Translations under genes and position numbers: made by a program
From: Aquibium microcysteis
Lineage (GTDB): Bacteria > Pseudomonadota > Alphaproteobacteria > Rhizobiales > Rhizobiaceae
Direction of reading: 5' to 3'
Assembly (NCBI RefSeq): GCF_014495845.1
Contig: NZ_CP061080.1
Location: 5,446,001-5,510,000, forward strand
DNA length: 64,000 bases
The notes under the pieces: model-generated
The model's input: the letters and a program-made list of their open reading frames with translations, nothing else
What the model was told of the DNA's origin: nothing
The model's database searches: none
Part shown: positions 28,412-36,898 of the stretch, piece after piece
How the letters are laid out: every line of letters starts with the position of its first letter
How positions within the stretch are numbered: the stretch's first letter is position 1

Positions 28412-31384
28412 ATGAAAAAGGGCGATCATCTCTTCCTCGTCGACGGCTCGGGCTACATCTTCCGTGCCTATCACGCGCTGCCGCCGCTGACCCGCAAGTC
28501 GGACGGGCTGCCCGTCGGCGCCGTCTCCGGCTTCTGCAACATGCTGTGGAAGCTGATGGTCAGCGCGCGCGACACCGACGTCGGCGTGGTGCCGACGCAT
28601 TTCGCGGTCATTTTCGACTATTCCTCCAAGACCTTCCGCAACGCGCTCTACCCCGAATACAAGGCCAATCGCTCCGCGCCGCCGGAGGATCTCGTGCCGC
28701 AGTTCGGGCTGATCCGCCAGGCCACCCGCGCCTTCGACCTGCCCTGCATCGAGATGGAAGGCTTCGAGGCGGACGACATCATCGCCACCTATGCCCGGCT
28801 CGCCTGCGAGGCCGGCGCCGACACCACCATCGTCTCCTCCGACAAGGACCTGATGCAGCTTGTCGGCGAGACCGTGTCGATGTACGACCCGATGAAGGAC
28901 CGCGAGATCAAGGTCCCCGAGGTCATCGAGAAATGGGGCGTGCCGCCGCAGAAGATGATCGACCTGCAGGCGCTGACGGGCGATTCCGTCGACAACGTGC
29001 CGGGCGTGCCCGGCATCGGCCCCAAGACAGCGGCGCAGCTCCTCGAACAGTTCGGCGATCTCGACACCCTGCTGTCGCGTGCCGCCGAGATCAAGCAGAA
29101 CAAGCGCCGCGAAAGCATCATCGAGAACGCCGACAAGGCCCGCATCTCGCGCGAGCTCGTGCGGCTGAAGAACGACGTGCCGCTGGCCGAGGGCCTCGAC
29201 GATCTGGTCCTGCAGCCGCCGAACGGCCCGAAGCTGATCGCCTTCCTCAAGGCGATGGAATTCACCTCGCTGACCCGCCGCGTGGCCGAGGCGACCGGCG
29301 CCGACGCGGCGGCCGTCGATGCGGCCGACGTCGACGTGCAGCGCGGCGAGGATGCGCATGGTCCCGACGTCGGCGCGGGCGTCCCGCCGGCCGAAGGTCC
29401 GGCCGCGAACGCGGCACCGGCAGCGGACGCGGCCGCTCCGTCCGGGACCATGACCGGCGCACCCACGCCTGCCGATCTCGTCGCCGCCCGCGCAGCCGAG
29501 GCGCTCGCCGCGCCGATCGACCGCTCGGCCTACGTCACCATCCGCGATGTCGGCACGCTGCGCGAATGGCTGGCCGACGCCGTCGGGACCGGCGTGCTGT
29601 CGATCGACACCGAGACCACCTCGCTCTATCCGATGGAGGCCGAACTCGTCGGCTTCTCCATCGCCACCCGTCCCGGCAAGGCGGCCTATGTGCCGCTCGC
29701 CCACCGCAACGGCACCGGCGATCTGCTCGGCGGCGGCGAAAGGCTTCCCGGCCAGATCCCCTTCGACGAGGCGCTGGCGGCGCTGCGCCCCGTGCTCGCC
29801 GACCGCTCGGTGCTGAAGATCGGCCAGAACATCAAGTACGACTGGGTCCTGCTCGACCGCCTCGGCCTCACCATGGCGCCGCTCGACGACACCATGCTGA
29901 TCTCCTACGTGCTCGACGGCGGTTCCTCCAGCGGAAACACCGGCGGCCATGGGATGGACAAGCTGGCCGAGCGCTGGCTCGGCCACACCTGCATCGCCTA
30001 CAAGGAGGTCGCGGGCTCGGGCAAGTCGGCCGTCACCTTCGACATGGTCGACATCGACCGCGCCACCACCTATGCCGCCGAGGACGCCGACGTGGCACTC
30101 AGGCTCTGGCGCCTGCTCAAGCCGCGGCTCGTCGCCGAGGGCCTGACGGCCGTCTACGAGCGGCTGGAGCGGCCGCTGATCGACGTGCTCGGCCGCATGG
30201 AGCGGCGCGGCATCGCGGTCGACCGGCAGATCCTGTCGCGCCTGTCGGGCGACTTCGCGCAGGCCGCCGCAGCGCTCGAAGACGAGATCCACCAGCTTGC
30301 CGGCGAGCGCTTCAACATCGGCTCCCCCAAGCAGCTCGGCGACATCCTGTTCGGCAGGATGGGGCTCGCCGGCGCCACCAAGACGGCGACCGGCCAGTGG
30401 TCGACCTCCGCGCGCATCCTGGAGGATCTCGCGGCGGAGGGGCATGATCTGCCGCGCCGGATCGTCGACTGGCGCCAGCTCACCAAGCTCAAGTCCACCT
30501 ACACCGACGCGCTGCCGGGCTTCATCAACCGCGAGACGAAGCGCGTCCACACCTGCTATTCGATGGCCTCGACCTCGACGGGCCGCCTCTCCTCGTCCGA
30601 GCCCAACCTGCAGAACATCCCGATCCGCACCGCCGAAGGCCGCAGGATCCGCACCGCCTTCGTCGCCGAGCCGGGCCGCAAGCTGATCTCGGCCGACTAT
30701 TCGCAGATCGAGCTGCGCGTGCTCGCCCATGTCGCCGACATCCCGCAGCTGCGCCAGGCCTTCGCCGACGGCATCGACATCCACGCCATGACGGCGTCCG
30801 AGATGTTCGGCGTGCCGGTCGAGGGCATGCCGTCGGAGGTGCGCCGCCGCGCCAAGGCGATCAATTTCGGCATCATCTACGGCATCTCGGCCTTCGGGCT
30901 GGCCAACCAGCTGTCGATCCCGCGCGAGGAGGCCGGCGCCTACATCAGGAAGTATTTCGAGCGCTTCCCGGGCATCCGCGACTACATGGAGGAGACCAAG
31001 GCTACCGCGCGCGACAAGGGCTACGTCGAGACCATCTTCGGCCGCCGCGCGCATTATCCGGAGATCCGCGCCTCGAACCCCCAGGTTCGCGCCTTCAACG
31101 AACGCGCCGCCATCAACGCCCCGATCCAGGGCTCCGCCGCCGACGTCATCCGCCGCGCCATGGTGCGCATGGAGGCCGCGCTCGACGAGGCAGGCCTGTC
31201 CGATGTCGAGATGCTGCTCCAGGTCCACGACGAACTGATCTTCGAGGCCCCCGAAAGCCTCGTCGAGAAGGCGATCCCGCTGATCCGCCACGTCATGGAA
31301 CACGCCGCCATGCCCGCCGTCGCCATGCGCGTGCCGCTGCGGGTTGACGCCCGGGCGGCAGGCAACTGGGACGAGGCGCATTGA
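28412..31384 (+). CDS. polA: DNA polymerase I
   Basis: 990 residues from the ATG at 28412 (MKKGDHLFLVDGSGYIFRAY, the usual PolA opening). Domain order: 5' nuclease (about 1-300, with AVIFDYSSKTFRN, EADDIIAT and GDSVDNVPG), a long Ala/Pro-rich linker (about 305-375), 3'-5' exonuclease, and polymerase to the end. The proofreading exonuclease looks active: SIDTETTSLY, GQNIKYDW and YAAEDADVAL carry the DEDD residues. Polymerase motif A is ADYSQIELRVLAH; the finger helix is RRRAKAINFGIIYG; motif C is QVHDELIFE. It fills gaps in replication and repair. The linker is longer than in E. coli, as in other alphaproteobacteria. Confidence 0.97.
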   Translation: MKKGDHLFLVDGSGYIFRAYHALPPLTRKSDGLPVGAVSGFCNMLWKLMVSARDTDVGVVPTHFAVIFDYSSKTFRNALYPEYKANRSAPPEDLVPQFGLIRQATRAFDLPCIEMEGFEADDIIATYARLACEAGADTTIVSSDKDLMQLVGETVSMYDPMKDREIKVPEVIEKWGVPPQKMIDLQALTGDSVDNVPGVPGIGPKTAAQLLEQFGDLDTLLSRAAEIKQNKRRESIIENADKARISRELVRLKNDVPLAEGLDDLVLQPPNGPKLIAFLKAMEFTSLTRRVAEATGADAAAVDAADVDVQRGEDAHGPDVGAGVPPAEGPAANAAPAADAAAPSGTMTGAPTPADLVAARAAEALAAPIDRSAYVTIRDVGTLREWLADAVGTGVLSIDTETTSLYPMEAELVGFSIATRPGKAAYVPLAHRNGTGDLLGGGERLPGQIPFDEALAALRPVLADRSVLKIGQNIKYDWVLLDRLGLTMAPLDDTMLISYVLDGGSSSGNTGGHGMDKLAERWLGHTCIAYKEVAGSGKSAVTFDMVDIDRATTYAAEDADVALRLWRLLKPRLVAEGLTAVYERLERPLIDVLGRMERRGIAVDRQILSRLSGDFAQAAAALEDEIHQLAGERFNIGSPKQLGDILFGRMGLAGATKTATGQWSTSARILEDLAAEGHDLPRRIVDWRQLTKLKSTYTDALPGFINRETKRVHTCYSMASTSTGRLSSSEPNLQNIPIRTAEGRRIRTAFVAEPGRKLISADYSQIELRVLAHVADIPQLRQAFADGIDIHAMTASEMFGVPVEGMPSEVRRRAKAINFGIIYGISAFGLANQLSIPREEAGAYIRKYFERFPGIRDYMEETKATARDKGYVETIFGRRAHYPEIRASNPQVRAFNERAAINAPIQGSAADVIRRAMVRMEAALDEAGLSDVEMLLQVHDELIFEAPESLVEKAIPLIRHVMEHAAMPAVAMRVPLRVDARAAGNWDEAH

Positions 31385-31385
31385 G

Positions 31386-31403
31386 GCTGGCCCACCGGCC
31401 AGC
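31386..31403 (+). terminator. stem-loop after polA
   Basis: Perfect 7-bp stem GCTGGCC / GGCCAGC with loop CACC, 1 base after the polA stop. There is no T-run, so it is at best a weak terminator or an mRNA 3'-end stabiliser. It lies between polA and the convergent Fic gene. Confidence 0.4.
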
Positions 31404-31421
31404 GCTGCCTGTGGCGCTGCG

Positions 31422-32015
31422 CTAGGAGTGCACTGCGCCGACGAACACCAGCAGCAGGCCGTAGTCGCCGCGATCGGCCGCGCGAAGCGCGGCGATGTAC
31501 GCTTCGCGACGCACATGGTGGACCTGCAGGTCAAGCCCGCCTGCCCAAGCCACGGGCGGGTGGGCATAGGCTTCTTTCAGAAGGATGTCGGCAGCGATCC
31601 GGGCGTGTCTGCCATTGCCGTTCGGGAACGGATGGATCTGCACCATTCTGTGATGGAAGCGAGCCGCGGCTTCCAGCGGGCGATAAATATCGTTCTCAGC
31701 CCAGTAGCGCGCGTCGTCGAGCAGCATGCGAAGCTGCACGGGAATATGCACGGGATCGATACCGATGTTCTTCTCGGTCCGGCGATACGTGCCCGCCCAT
31801 GCCCAGACATCCCCGAAAAGCCGCTTGTGCAGCGTTCGCACGAAGCGATCGTCGAAAATGGAACCGCCGCGCCGTCGCGCGATCCAGGCGAGGCCCTGCT
31901 CGATGTTCGCCTGTTCGAGTTCGTCCAGCTCGCCGCGCGTTGTTACATGCGCAAACCTGAGGCCGTGCCTTTCGTCCGGATCGAGCGGCGTGGCGCCGTC
32001 CGGGTCGTCACCCAT
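31422..32015 (-). CDS. Fic-domain protein, mobile mystery protein B type
   Basis: 197 residues with a Fic/DOC core: HPFPNGNGRHAR, the complete HPFxxGNxxR active-site loop with His128, preceded by the helix-rich segment VWAWAGTYRRTEKNIG. Fic enzymes transfer AMP or another nucleotide part to target proteins. Together with the preceding regulator-like gene this matches the 'mobile mystery A/B' pair (TIGR02612/TIGR02613), repeatedly found on mobile DNA and thought to act like a toxin-antitoxin or selfish module. The two genes overlap by 8 bases. No inhibitory (S/T)xxxE(G/N) helix is obvious at the N-terminus, so inhibition may come from the partner. Confidence 0.85.
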   Translation of the reverse strand: MGDDPDGATPLDPDERHGLRFAHVTTRGELDELEQANIEQGLAWIARRRGGSIFDDRFVRTLHKRLFGDVWAWAGTYRRTEKNIGIDPVHIPVQLRMLLDDARYWAENDIYRPLEAAARFHHRMVQIHPFPNGNGRHARIAADILLKEAYAHPPVAWAGGLDLQVHHVRREAYIAALRAADRGDYGLLLVFVGAVHS

Positions 32016-32478
32016 CGCGCTTCCAAAGGTCGGGCGGTATCTCCCGGATGAGTTCGTCGGTCAGGTCGTCGATCCGCTGCGCCGTCTGCGCGCGGGTCAG
32101 CGCCTGTTGTTCCAGCGCCATGTGGGCGCCGGCGCGCTCCACACGCGCCTCCGCCTTGCGCCTGGCTTGCGCCCGGATGACGTCTTCGACACGCCCCTCG
32201 TCCGGAACGATGGCATACACGAAACGTCCGCCCATGGCCTGCGCGAGCTTCTGCATCTGATTGATCGTGATGGCGCCGTCGCGTTCGTTGCGTTCGGCCT
32301 GATAGATGGCATTGCGACTGACACCGGCTCGCGTGGCGACCTCCGAGCCGGACATGGCGAGCGCCTTGCGAAGCATGGCGAGCCAACCCTCGACTGGCAC
32401 CGTCGCCGCTCCGAATTGTCGCGCCGCCCTGTCGACGATCTGCGCATACTGTTTCCGAGCGGTCGTCCTGACGCTCAT
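32008..32478 (-). CDS. mobile mystery protein A, HTH antitoxin-like
   Basis: 156 residues from the ATG at 32478 (GAAGGGAAG upstream); a longer open frame to 32637 is not supported. It starts MSVRTTARKQYAQIVDRAAR, then GWLAMLRKALAMSGSEVATRAGVSRNAIYQAERNE, a helix-turn-helix, then ITINQMQKLAQAMGGRFVYAIVP, the typical mobile mystery A profile. It probably binds its own promoter and neutralises the Fic partner. The upstream 192 bases (32479-32670) include an AT-rich patch around 32535-32585, unlike the local composition, which may be the promoter or a remnant of the mobile source. Confidence 0.85.
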   Translation of the reverse strand: MSVRTTARKQYAQIVDRAARQFGAATVPVEGWLAMLRKALAMSGSEVATRAGVSRNAIYQAERNERDGAITINQMQKLAQAMGGRFVYAIVPDEGRVEDVIRAQARRKAEARVERAGAHMALEQQALTRAQTAQRIDDLTDELIREIPPDLWKRDG

Positions 32479-32670
32479 CTTCCCTTCACCCCATCGGATG
32501 CCCATCAGAAAATAGGCGTCCGATGCATGGATGTCAATCAATGGATATGCATACTCAAAAATTTGCACATCTGATGATAGGCTGACGCCAGAGATGGAGC
32601 AGCGTGTCGGCGGGCGCTCTCCCAGTACGTGGGGCATCCTGCATGGCAGCGGTCACCGAACCCCGCCGCC

Positions 32671-33147
32671 TCACCCCGCCGCCGCGGCCTCCAGCGCTGC
32701 GATGTCGATCTTCCGCATCTGCATCAGTGCCGGCCACACCTTGGCGGCCTGCGGCCCGGTGAACAGCGCCACCGCCCGCTTCGGCACGATCTGCCAGGAC
32801 AGGCCGAACCGGTCCTTCAGCCAGCCGCACCGGCTTTCCGCGCCGCCGTCGGCGGTCAGCGCCGCCCAAAGCCGGTCGGTTTCGGCCTGGTCGGCGGTCG
32901 AGACCGAGATCGACACGGCCTCGCTCAGGGTGAAGTGCGGCCCGCCGTTCAGCGCCTGGTAGGGCGTGCCGGCGAGCGTGAACTCGACCGAGAGCACGTC
33001 CCCGGCCCTGGCGACCGGCTGGCCTTCCGCGTGCCGGCCGACATGGTCGATGCGGCTGCCGGGAATCAGCGAACAGTAGAACTCGGCGGCCCGCAGCGCC
33101 TGGTCGTCGAACCACAGGCAGGTGCGAACCTTGGGGATCTCGGCCAA
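32671..33147 (-). CDS. VOC family protein (3-demethylubiquinone methyltransferase-like fold)
   Basis: 158 residues of the glyoxalase/bleomycin-resistance superfamily (PhnB-like, 3-dmu-9_3-mt type): VRTCLWFDDQALRAAEFYCSLIPGSR at the start, VLSVEFTLAGTPYQALNGGP, and DRFGLSWQIVP near the end. Such proteins are often annotated without a proven reaction. It is the last gene of a four-gene minus-strand operon headed by a TetR regulator and starts 10 bases after the preceding VOC gene. Confidence 0.85.
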   Translation of the reverse strand: MAEIPKVRTCLWFDDQALRAAEFYCSLIPGSRIDHVGRHAEGQPVARAGDVLSVEFTLAGTPYQALNGGPHFTLSEAVSISVSTADQAETDRLWAALTADGGAESRCGWLKDRFGLSWQIVPKRAVALFTGPQAAKVWPALMQMRKIDIAALEAAAAG

Positions 33148-33157
33148 GGCGTCCTCC

Positions 33158-33580
33158 TCAGTAAGCGCGCTTGGAGCCTTCGATGATCAGCATCCACGGC
33201 GTGCCGAAGCGGTCGACGAACATGGCGAAGCGGTCGGCCCAGAAGGTCTCGGCCGGCGCCATCATGATCCGCTCGGCATCCTTCGCCAGGATGCCGTAGA
33301 TGCGGTCGAACTCGTCCATGGAGGAGGGCGTGATCGAAACCGAGAAGCCCTGCGGTTTCGAGTACCATTCGTCCGGCGCGTCGGACGCCATCACGGTGGC
33401 GCTGCCGAGCCTGATCGCCATGTTCATGACCAGGTGGTCGCCGCCCGGCATGCGTTCCTCGGGCGCCGGTGCGTCGGCATTGGTGAAGATTCCGAGCACC
33501 GTCCCGCCCAGCGTCTCGGCATAGAGGGTCATCGCCTCCCGGCAGTTGCCCTTGAAGTTCAGGTAGATCGTCGGTTCCAT
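33158..33580 (-). CDS. VOC family protein (PhnB-like)
   Basis: 140 residues from the ATG at 33580 with GGGAGGAACGG just upstream. It opens MEPTIYLNFKGNCREAMTLY, has VLGIFTNADAP and HLVMNMAIRLG strands, and ends DRFGTPWMLIIEG, the PhnB-like VOC pattern. Paralogue of the following gene in the same operon. Function unknown; such pairs are commonly co-encoded with SRPBCC proteins and regulators in soil bacteria. Confidence 0.87.
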   Translation of the reverse strand: MEPTIYLNFKGNCREAMTLYAETLGGTVLGIFTNADAPAPEERMPGGDHLVMNMAIRLGSATVMASDAPDEWYSKPQGFSVSITPSSMDEFDRIYGILAKDAERIMMAPAETFWADRFAMFVDRFGTPWMLIIEGSKRAY

Positions 33581-33597
33581 GATCCGTTCCTCCCGGT

Positions 33598-34065
33598 TCA
33601 GAGTGTCTTCGCCAGTTCCGCGAGCTGGTCGGCGGCCTTGCCCCAGCCCTCGTGGAAGCCCATCGCCTCGTGCTCCTTCATGGTCTCCTCCGACCAGTGC
33701 ATGGCGCGGGCGGTGTAGGTCGTGCGGCCGTCTCCGGCGTCCTCGAACAGCACTTCGCCGACCATGAAGGGCCGGTCGGACGGGATCCAGCCCGGCAGGA
33801 AGGCGTCGGTGAACACCAGCCGCTTCTGCGGAACCACTTCGAGATAGACGCCCAGATTCTCGAAGCGCTCGCCGTTCGGCCCGTTCATCACGTTGAAGCT
33901 CTCGCCGCCGGGCCTGAGGTCGACGCGGCTGTCCGTCACGTACCAGGGCTTGGGACAGAACCACTGGTTCAGCAGCTCCGGCTCGGTCCAGCAGCGCCAC
34001 AGGGCGGATACCGGTGCGTCGATGACGCGCGTCAGGGTGAGCACGTGTTTCGGTTCGGTGGTCAT
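33598..34065 (-). CDS. SRPBCC family protein (AHSA1-like)
   Basis: 155 residues from MTTEPKHVLTLTRVIDAPVSALWRCWTEPELLNQWF (ATG at 34065), the standard N-terminus of Activator-of-Hsp90-ATPase-1-like/START-fold proteins. It continues VDLRPGGESFNVMNGPNGE and TYTARAMHWSEETMKEHEAMGFHEGW, matching the bacterial small-ligand-binding group. Its start overlaps the TetR stop by 4 bases (ATGA). An in-frame opening to 34533 is a shadow of the regulator. Confidence 0.88.
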   Translation of the reverse strand: MTTEPKHVLTLTRVIDAPVSALWRCWTEPELLNQWFCPKPWYVTDSRVDLRPGGESFNVMNGPNGERFENLGVYLEVVPQKRLVFTDAFLPGWIPSDRPFMVGEVLFEDAGDGRTTYTARAMHWSEETMKEHEAMGFHEGWGKAADQLAELAKTL

Positions 34066-34718
34066 GGTGTCGTTCCTTCCTCCGTCTTTTCGTTGATGTC
34101 GTTTCCGCCCGTCGGACGAATGCCGAACAGGCATTCGATGTAGCGCCGGAGATGGTCGACGGCGTCGATCGCATGTCGCGTCTCGCCGCTCGCCTTGGCG
34201 AGGATGAAGCCGCCCTGGATCACCGCCTGCGTGTGCAGGGCCAGGCTCTCGGCGGTCCAGTCGGGCGCGAGGCCCCGGGCATCCATCGCCGCCTGGATGT
34301 CGGCCACCAGCGTCTGCGCATGGCCGCCGATGCTCGCCCAGCAGGCGTCGCGGATGTCGGGCGCGGTCTCGTAGGCCTCCTGCGCCATCGTGCCGACGAG
34401 GCAGGTGTACTGAGGCAGCGTCCCCTGGATCAGGTCGCGGCGCAGATCGACATAGGCGAGCACCCGGTCCAGCGGGTCGCCATGCCGATGATAGTCCGCC
34501 TCGGCGAAGAGCGCGCCCGTCACCTCCGCCCAATGCCCTGCAGCGCCGACGGCCAGATCCTCCTTCGAGGAGAAGTGGTGGAAGAACGAACCTTTGGAAA
34601 GGCCGGCGGCCGTGCAGATGTCTTCCACCGTCGTCGCCGCATAGCCCTGCGTGCGAATGACGTTGGTCGCGGCCTCGAGCAGGCGGGTGCGTGTGTGCGG
34701 GTTGGCCGGGCGCGCCAA
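34062..34718 (-). CDS. TetR family transcriptional regulator
   Basis: 218 residues if translation starts at the TTG at 34718. That start is chosen because AAGGAG lies just upstream and the next residues lead straight into the DNA-binding domain: TRTRLLEAATNVIRTQGYAATTVEDICTAAGLSKGSFFHHFSSKEDL. An in-frame extension to 34943 would run through the operator and is unlikely. The C-terminal ligand domain is of the TetR_C/AcuR-NemR kind. It heads the SRPBCC/VOC operon and probably represses it, relieved by an unknown small electrophile or similar ligand. Confidence 0.88.
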   Translation of the reverse strand: MARPANPHTRTRLLEAATNVIRTQGYAATTVEDICTAAGLSKGSFFHHFSSKEDLAVGAAGHWAEVTGALFAEADYHRHGDPLDRVLAYVDLRRDLIQGTLPQYTCLVGTMAQEAYETAPDIRDACWASIGGHAQTLVADIQAAMDARGLAPDWTAESLALHTQAVIQGGFILAKASGETRHAIDAVDHLRRYIECLFGIRPTGGNDINEKTEEGTTP

Positions 34719-34752
34719 TGACGATCTCCTTCCTGCGTCGCTCCCTAGTTTA

Positions 34753-34770
34753 ATACCGACCAGTTGGTAT
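34753..34770. promoter_or_regulatory. TetR-type operator upstream of the regulator
   Basis: 18-bp interrupted palindrome ATACCGACCAGTTGGTAT: the ATACC/GGTAT arms are perfect and the inner GAC/GTT positions pair with single deviations. The TACCRACYRGTYGGTA pattern is typical for TetR-family repressors of the NemR/AcuR-like group. It lies 35 bases upstream of the TetR start, so autoregulation and control of the whole operon is likely. Confidence 0.7.
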
Positions 34771-34949
34771 GTAGTCAAGCGGAGTCCTGCGTGTCTCCTT
34801 CGCGTGCCGACGAGCCTGCCCCCGCGGCGGGTGGGCGCCGGGCCACGCCGACCCGGGAGACGCCGCCGCCCGCAGCGGCGCCGGCCCGCGCGGACATCGC
34901 GATCGCCGTCCGCAGCGGAAGCCGGCGCGGCCCGTTCCGGCACCCGTCG

Positions 34950-34964
34950 TTAACCACTTGTTAA
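34950..34964 (+). promoter_or_regulatory. CtrA-type box upstream of minCDE
   Basis: TTAA at 34950-34953 and TTAA at 34961-34964 separated by exactly 7 bases: a perfect TTAA-N7-TTAA CtrA site, with each half reading TTAACCA. A further TTAA half-site lies at 34983-34986. The minC start is 45 bases downstream. CtrA is the cell-cycle master regulator of alphaproteobacteria, and minCD control by CtrA is known in Sinorhizobium. Binding here is predicted. Confidence 0.65.
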
Positions 34965-35008
34965 CCACGGCGGCTCCATTCCTTAACGGTCAGTAAGGAA
35001 TCGACTCG

Positions 35009-35761
35009 GTGACCAGCGCCGCCCCAATGGATAAGAAAGCCATCCGCTTCCGCGCACGGTCCTTCGTGGCCTTCGCGCTGGCGCCCGAAGCGCCGCTTGG
35101 CGAATGGATCGACGGTCTCGACCGCTGGATCGAGAATTCCCCCGGCTTCTTCACGGGCCGGCCGGTCGTGCTCGACCTTGCCGCCCTGCAGCCGTCGACC
35201 GACGACGTGGTGGCGCTGGTCGCGGCGCTCGCCGTGCGCGGCATCCGCGTCTATGCCATCGAGGGCATTGCCGCCGAGGCTGCGGGCAGCGATCTGCCGC
35301 CGCTCCTGACGGGCGCCCGCGAGGCCACGCTCGACGGTCTCCTCGCCCGCAGCGCACCCGTGTCCCCGGAGGTCGCGTCGGCGGCCGTGGCTGCGCCTGC
35401 GACCGCGAAGGTGCTCGCCGAACCGAAGTCCGGCCGGACGCTGACGGTCGACACGCCGGTCCGTTCCGGCAGTTCCATCGTCCACATGGAGGGCGACGTC
35501 ATCGTCCTCGGCGACGTGTCCTGGGGCTCCGAGATCGTCGCCTCCGGCTCGATCCACGTCTACGGCACGCTGCGCGGGCGGGCGCTCGCAGGGGCCGACG
35601 GCAACGACCGGGCGCGCATCTTCTGCCGCCGCAACGAGGCCGAACTGGTCGCCGTGGACGGCTGGTACCGCACGGCCGAGGACATGGAGCCCGCCCACCG
35701 CGGCGCCGCGATCCAGGCCTTCCTCGACGGCGGTGCGCTCGTCGTCGCACCTCTCAAATGA
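35009..35761 (+). CDS. minC: septum site-determining protein MinC
   Basis: 250 residues from the GTG at 35009 (TAAGGA 9 bases before; ATG at 35027 is the alternative). The N-terminal domain RFRARSFVAFALAPEAPL is followed by a variable Ala-rich linker and the C-terminal beta-helix domain (about 140-245) with SGSSIVHMEGDVIVLGDVSWGSEIVASGSIHVYGTLRGRALAG, the MinC signature that binds MinD and FtsZ. It blocks FtsZ ring assembly away from midcell. First gene of minCDE. Confidence 0.95.
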   Translation: MTSAAPMDKKAIRFRARSFVAFALAPEAPLGEWIDGLDRWIENSPGFFTGRPVVLDLAALQPSTDDVVALVAALAVRGIRVYAIEGIAAEAAGSDLPPLLTGAREATLDGLLARSAPVSPEVASAAVAAPATAKVLAEPKSGRTLTVDTPVRSGSSIVHMEGDVIVLGDVSWGSEIVASGSIHVYGTLRGRALAGADGNDRARIFCRRNEAELVAVDGWYRTAEDMEPAHRGAAIQAFLDGGALVVAPLK

Positions 35762-35783
35762 CAAGGATTGGAGAAACTCCGAA

Positions 35784-36599
35784 ATGGGCAAGGTAATAGT
35801 CGTCACGTCGGGCAAGGGGGGCGTCGGGAAGACGACCTCGACGGCGGCTCTCGGTGCCGCGCTCGCACAGACCGGCAAGCGCGTGGCGCTCGTCGATTTC
35901 GACGTCGGCCTGCGCAACCTCGATCTGGTCATGGGCGCCGAGCGCCGCGTGGTCTTCGACCTCGTCAACGTTATCCAGGGCCACGCCAAGCTGTCCCAGG
36001 CGCTGATCCGCGACAAGCGCATCGACACGCTGTTCCTGCTCGCCGCCTCGCAGACCCGCGACAAGGACGCGCTGACCGAGGAAGGCGTGTCCGACGTCAT
36101 CGCGCGTCTCAACCAGGTGTTCGACTACGTGCTGTGCGACAGCCCGGCCGGCATCGAGCGCGGCGCCCAGCTCGCCATGCGGTTTGCCGACGAAGCGGTC
36201 ATCATCACCAATCCGGAAGTCAGTTCGGTGCGCGATTCCGATCGCATCATCGGCCTGCTCGATTCCAAGACCATGAAGGCCGAACGCGGCGAGGAGCTGA
36301 AGAAGCACGTGCTGGTCACGCGCTACGATGCGGAGCGAGCCGCCCGTGGCGAGATGCTCGCCATCGACGACGTGCTGGAGATCCTGTCCGTGCCGCTGCT
36401 GGGCATCATTCCCGAAAGCCAGGGCGTTCTGCGCGCCTCCAACGTCGGTGCGCCGGTGACGGTCAACGAGCCCGCCAATCCGGCGGCACGGGCCTACATG
36501 GACGCGGCACGACGGCTCCAGGGCGAGAGCCTTCCCGTCGTGCTTCCGTTCGACAAGCGGGGACTCTTCGACCGGCTGTTCAGGAGGAAGGCGGCATGA
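35784..36599 (+). CDS. minD: septum site-determining ATPase MinD
   Basis: 271 residues from the ATG at 35784, preceded by a weak ribosome site (TTGGAGAAA). Deviant Walker A GKGGVGKTTS with the signature lysine near residue 11, DFDVGLRNLDLVMG, the Walker B-like YVLCDSPAGIERG near residue 120, and the C-terminal amphipathic membrane helix (KRGLFDRLFRRKAA). It recruits MinC to the membrane and is released by MinE. Its stop overlaps minE by 4 bases. Confidence 0.96.
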   Translation: MGKVIVVTSGKGGVGKTTSTAALGAALAQTGKRVALVDFDVGLRNLDLVMGAERRVVFDLVNVIQGHAKLSQALIRDKRIDTLFLLAASQTRDKDALTEEGVSDVIARLNQVFDYVLCDSPAGIERGAQLAMRFADEAVIITNPEVSSVRDSDRIIGLLDSKTMKAERGEELKKHVLVTRYDAERAARGEMLAIDDVLEILSVPLLGIIPESQGVLRASNVGAPVTVNEPANPAARAYMDAARRLQGESLPVVLPFDKRGLFDRLFRRKAA

Positions 36600-36865
36600 C
36601 ACTGCTATCGCTCTTCAAGCGCCGCGCCAGCGCGCCTGTCGCGCGCGAACGTCTGCAGGTGCTGCTCGCCTACGAGCGCAACAACCGCAACAAGCCCGAT
36701 CTCGTCGCCATCCTGCGCGAGGAGATCATGGCCGTGATCGGCAGGCACATCCAGATCGACCAGGACCAGGTGCAGATCTCCATGGATCGCGGCAAGACCA
36801 CCTCGACGCTCGAGATCGACATCCAGATCCCGAACGACGACAAGCGGCTCGCCGTCGCCTGCTGA
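36596..36865 (+). CDS. minE: cell division topological specificity factor MinE
   Basis: 89 residues with an N-terminal membrane-binding/anti-MinCD segment (RLQVLLAYERNNRNKPD) and the dimerising C-terminal domain with VIGRHIQIDQDQVQISMDRG. The family contact-helix pattern RLQVLLAYER is well conserved. The ATG at 36596 lies within the minD stop (ATGA) with AGGAGGAAG upstream. It stimulates MinD ATPase and drives pole-to-pole oscillation. A weak hairpin (GTCCGC/GCGGAC, 36874-36897) follows. Confidence 0.95.
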   Translation: MTLLSLFKRRASAPVARERLQVLLAYERNNRNKPDLVAILREEIMAVIGRHIQIDQDQVQISMDRGKTTSTLEIDIQIPNDDKRLAVAC

Positions 36866-36898
36866 AGGCGGCGGTCCGCTTCAGGGCGGTCGCGGACG

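Noticed and set aside
28307..31567. 1086-codon open frame on the minus strand opposite polA
   Set aside because: It mirrors polA codon by codon, has low-complexity composition and no domain; GC-rich genes routinely leave the opposite frame open.
34771..34943. N-terminal extension of the TetR protein to a start at 34943
   Set aside because: It would place the operator inside the coding region and adds only low-complexity Arg/Gly residues; the TTG at 34718 has a much better ribosome site.
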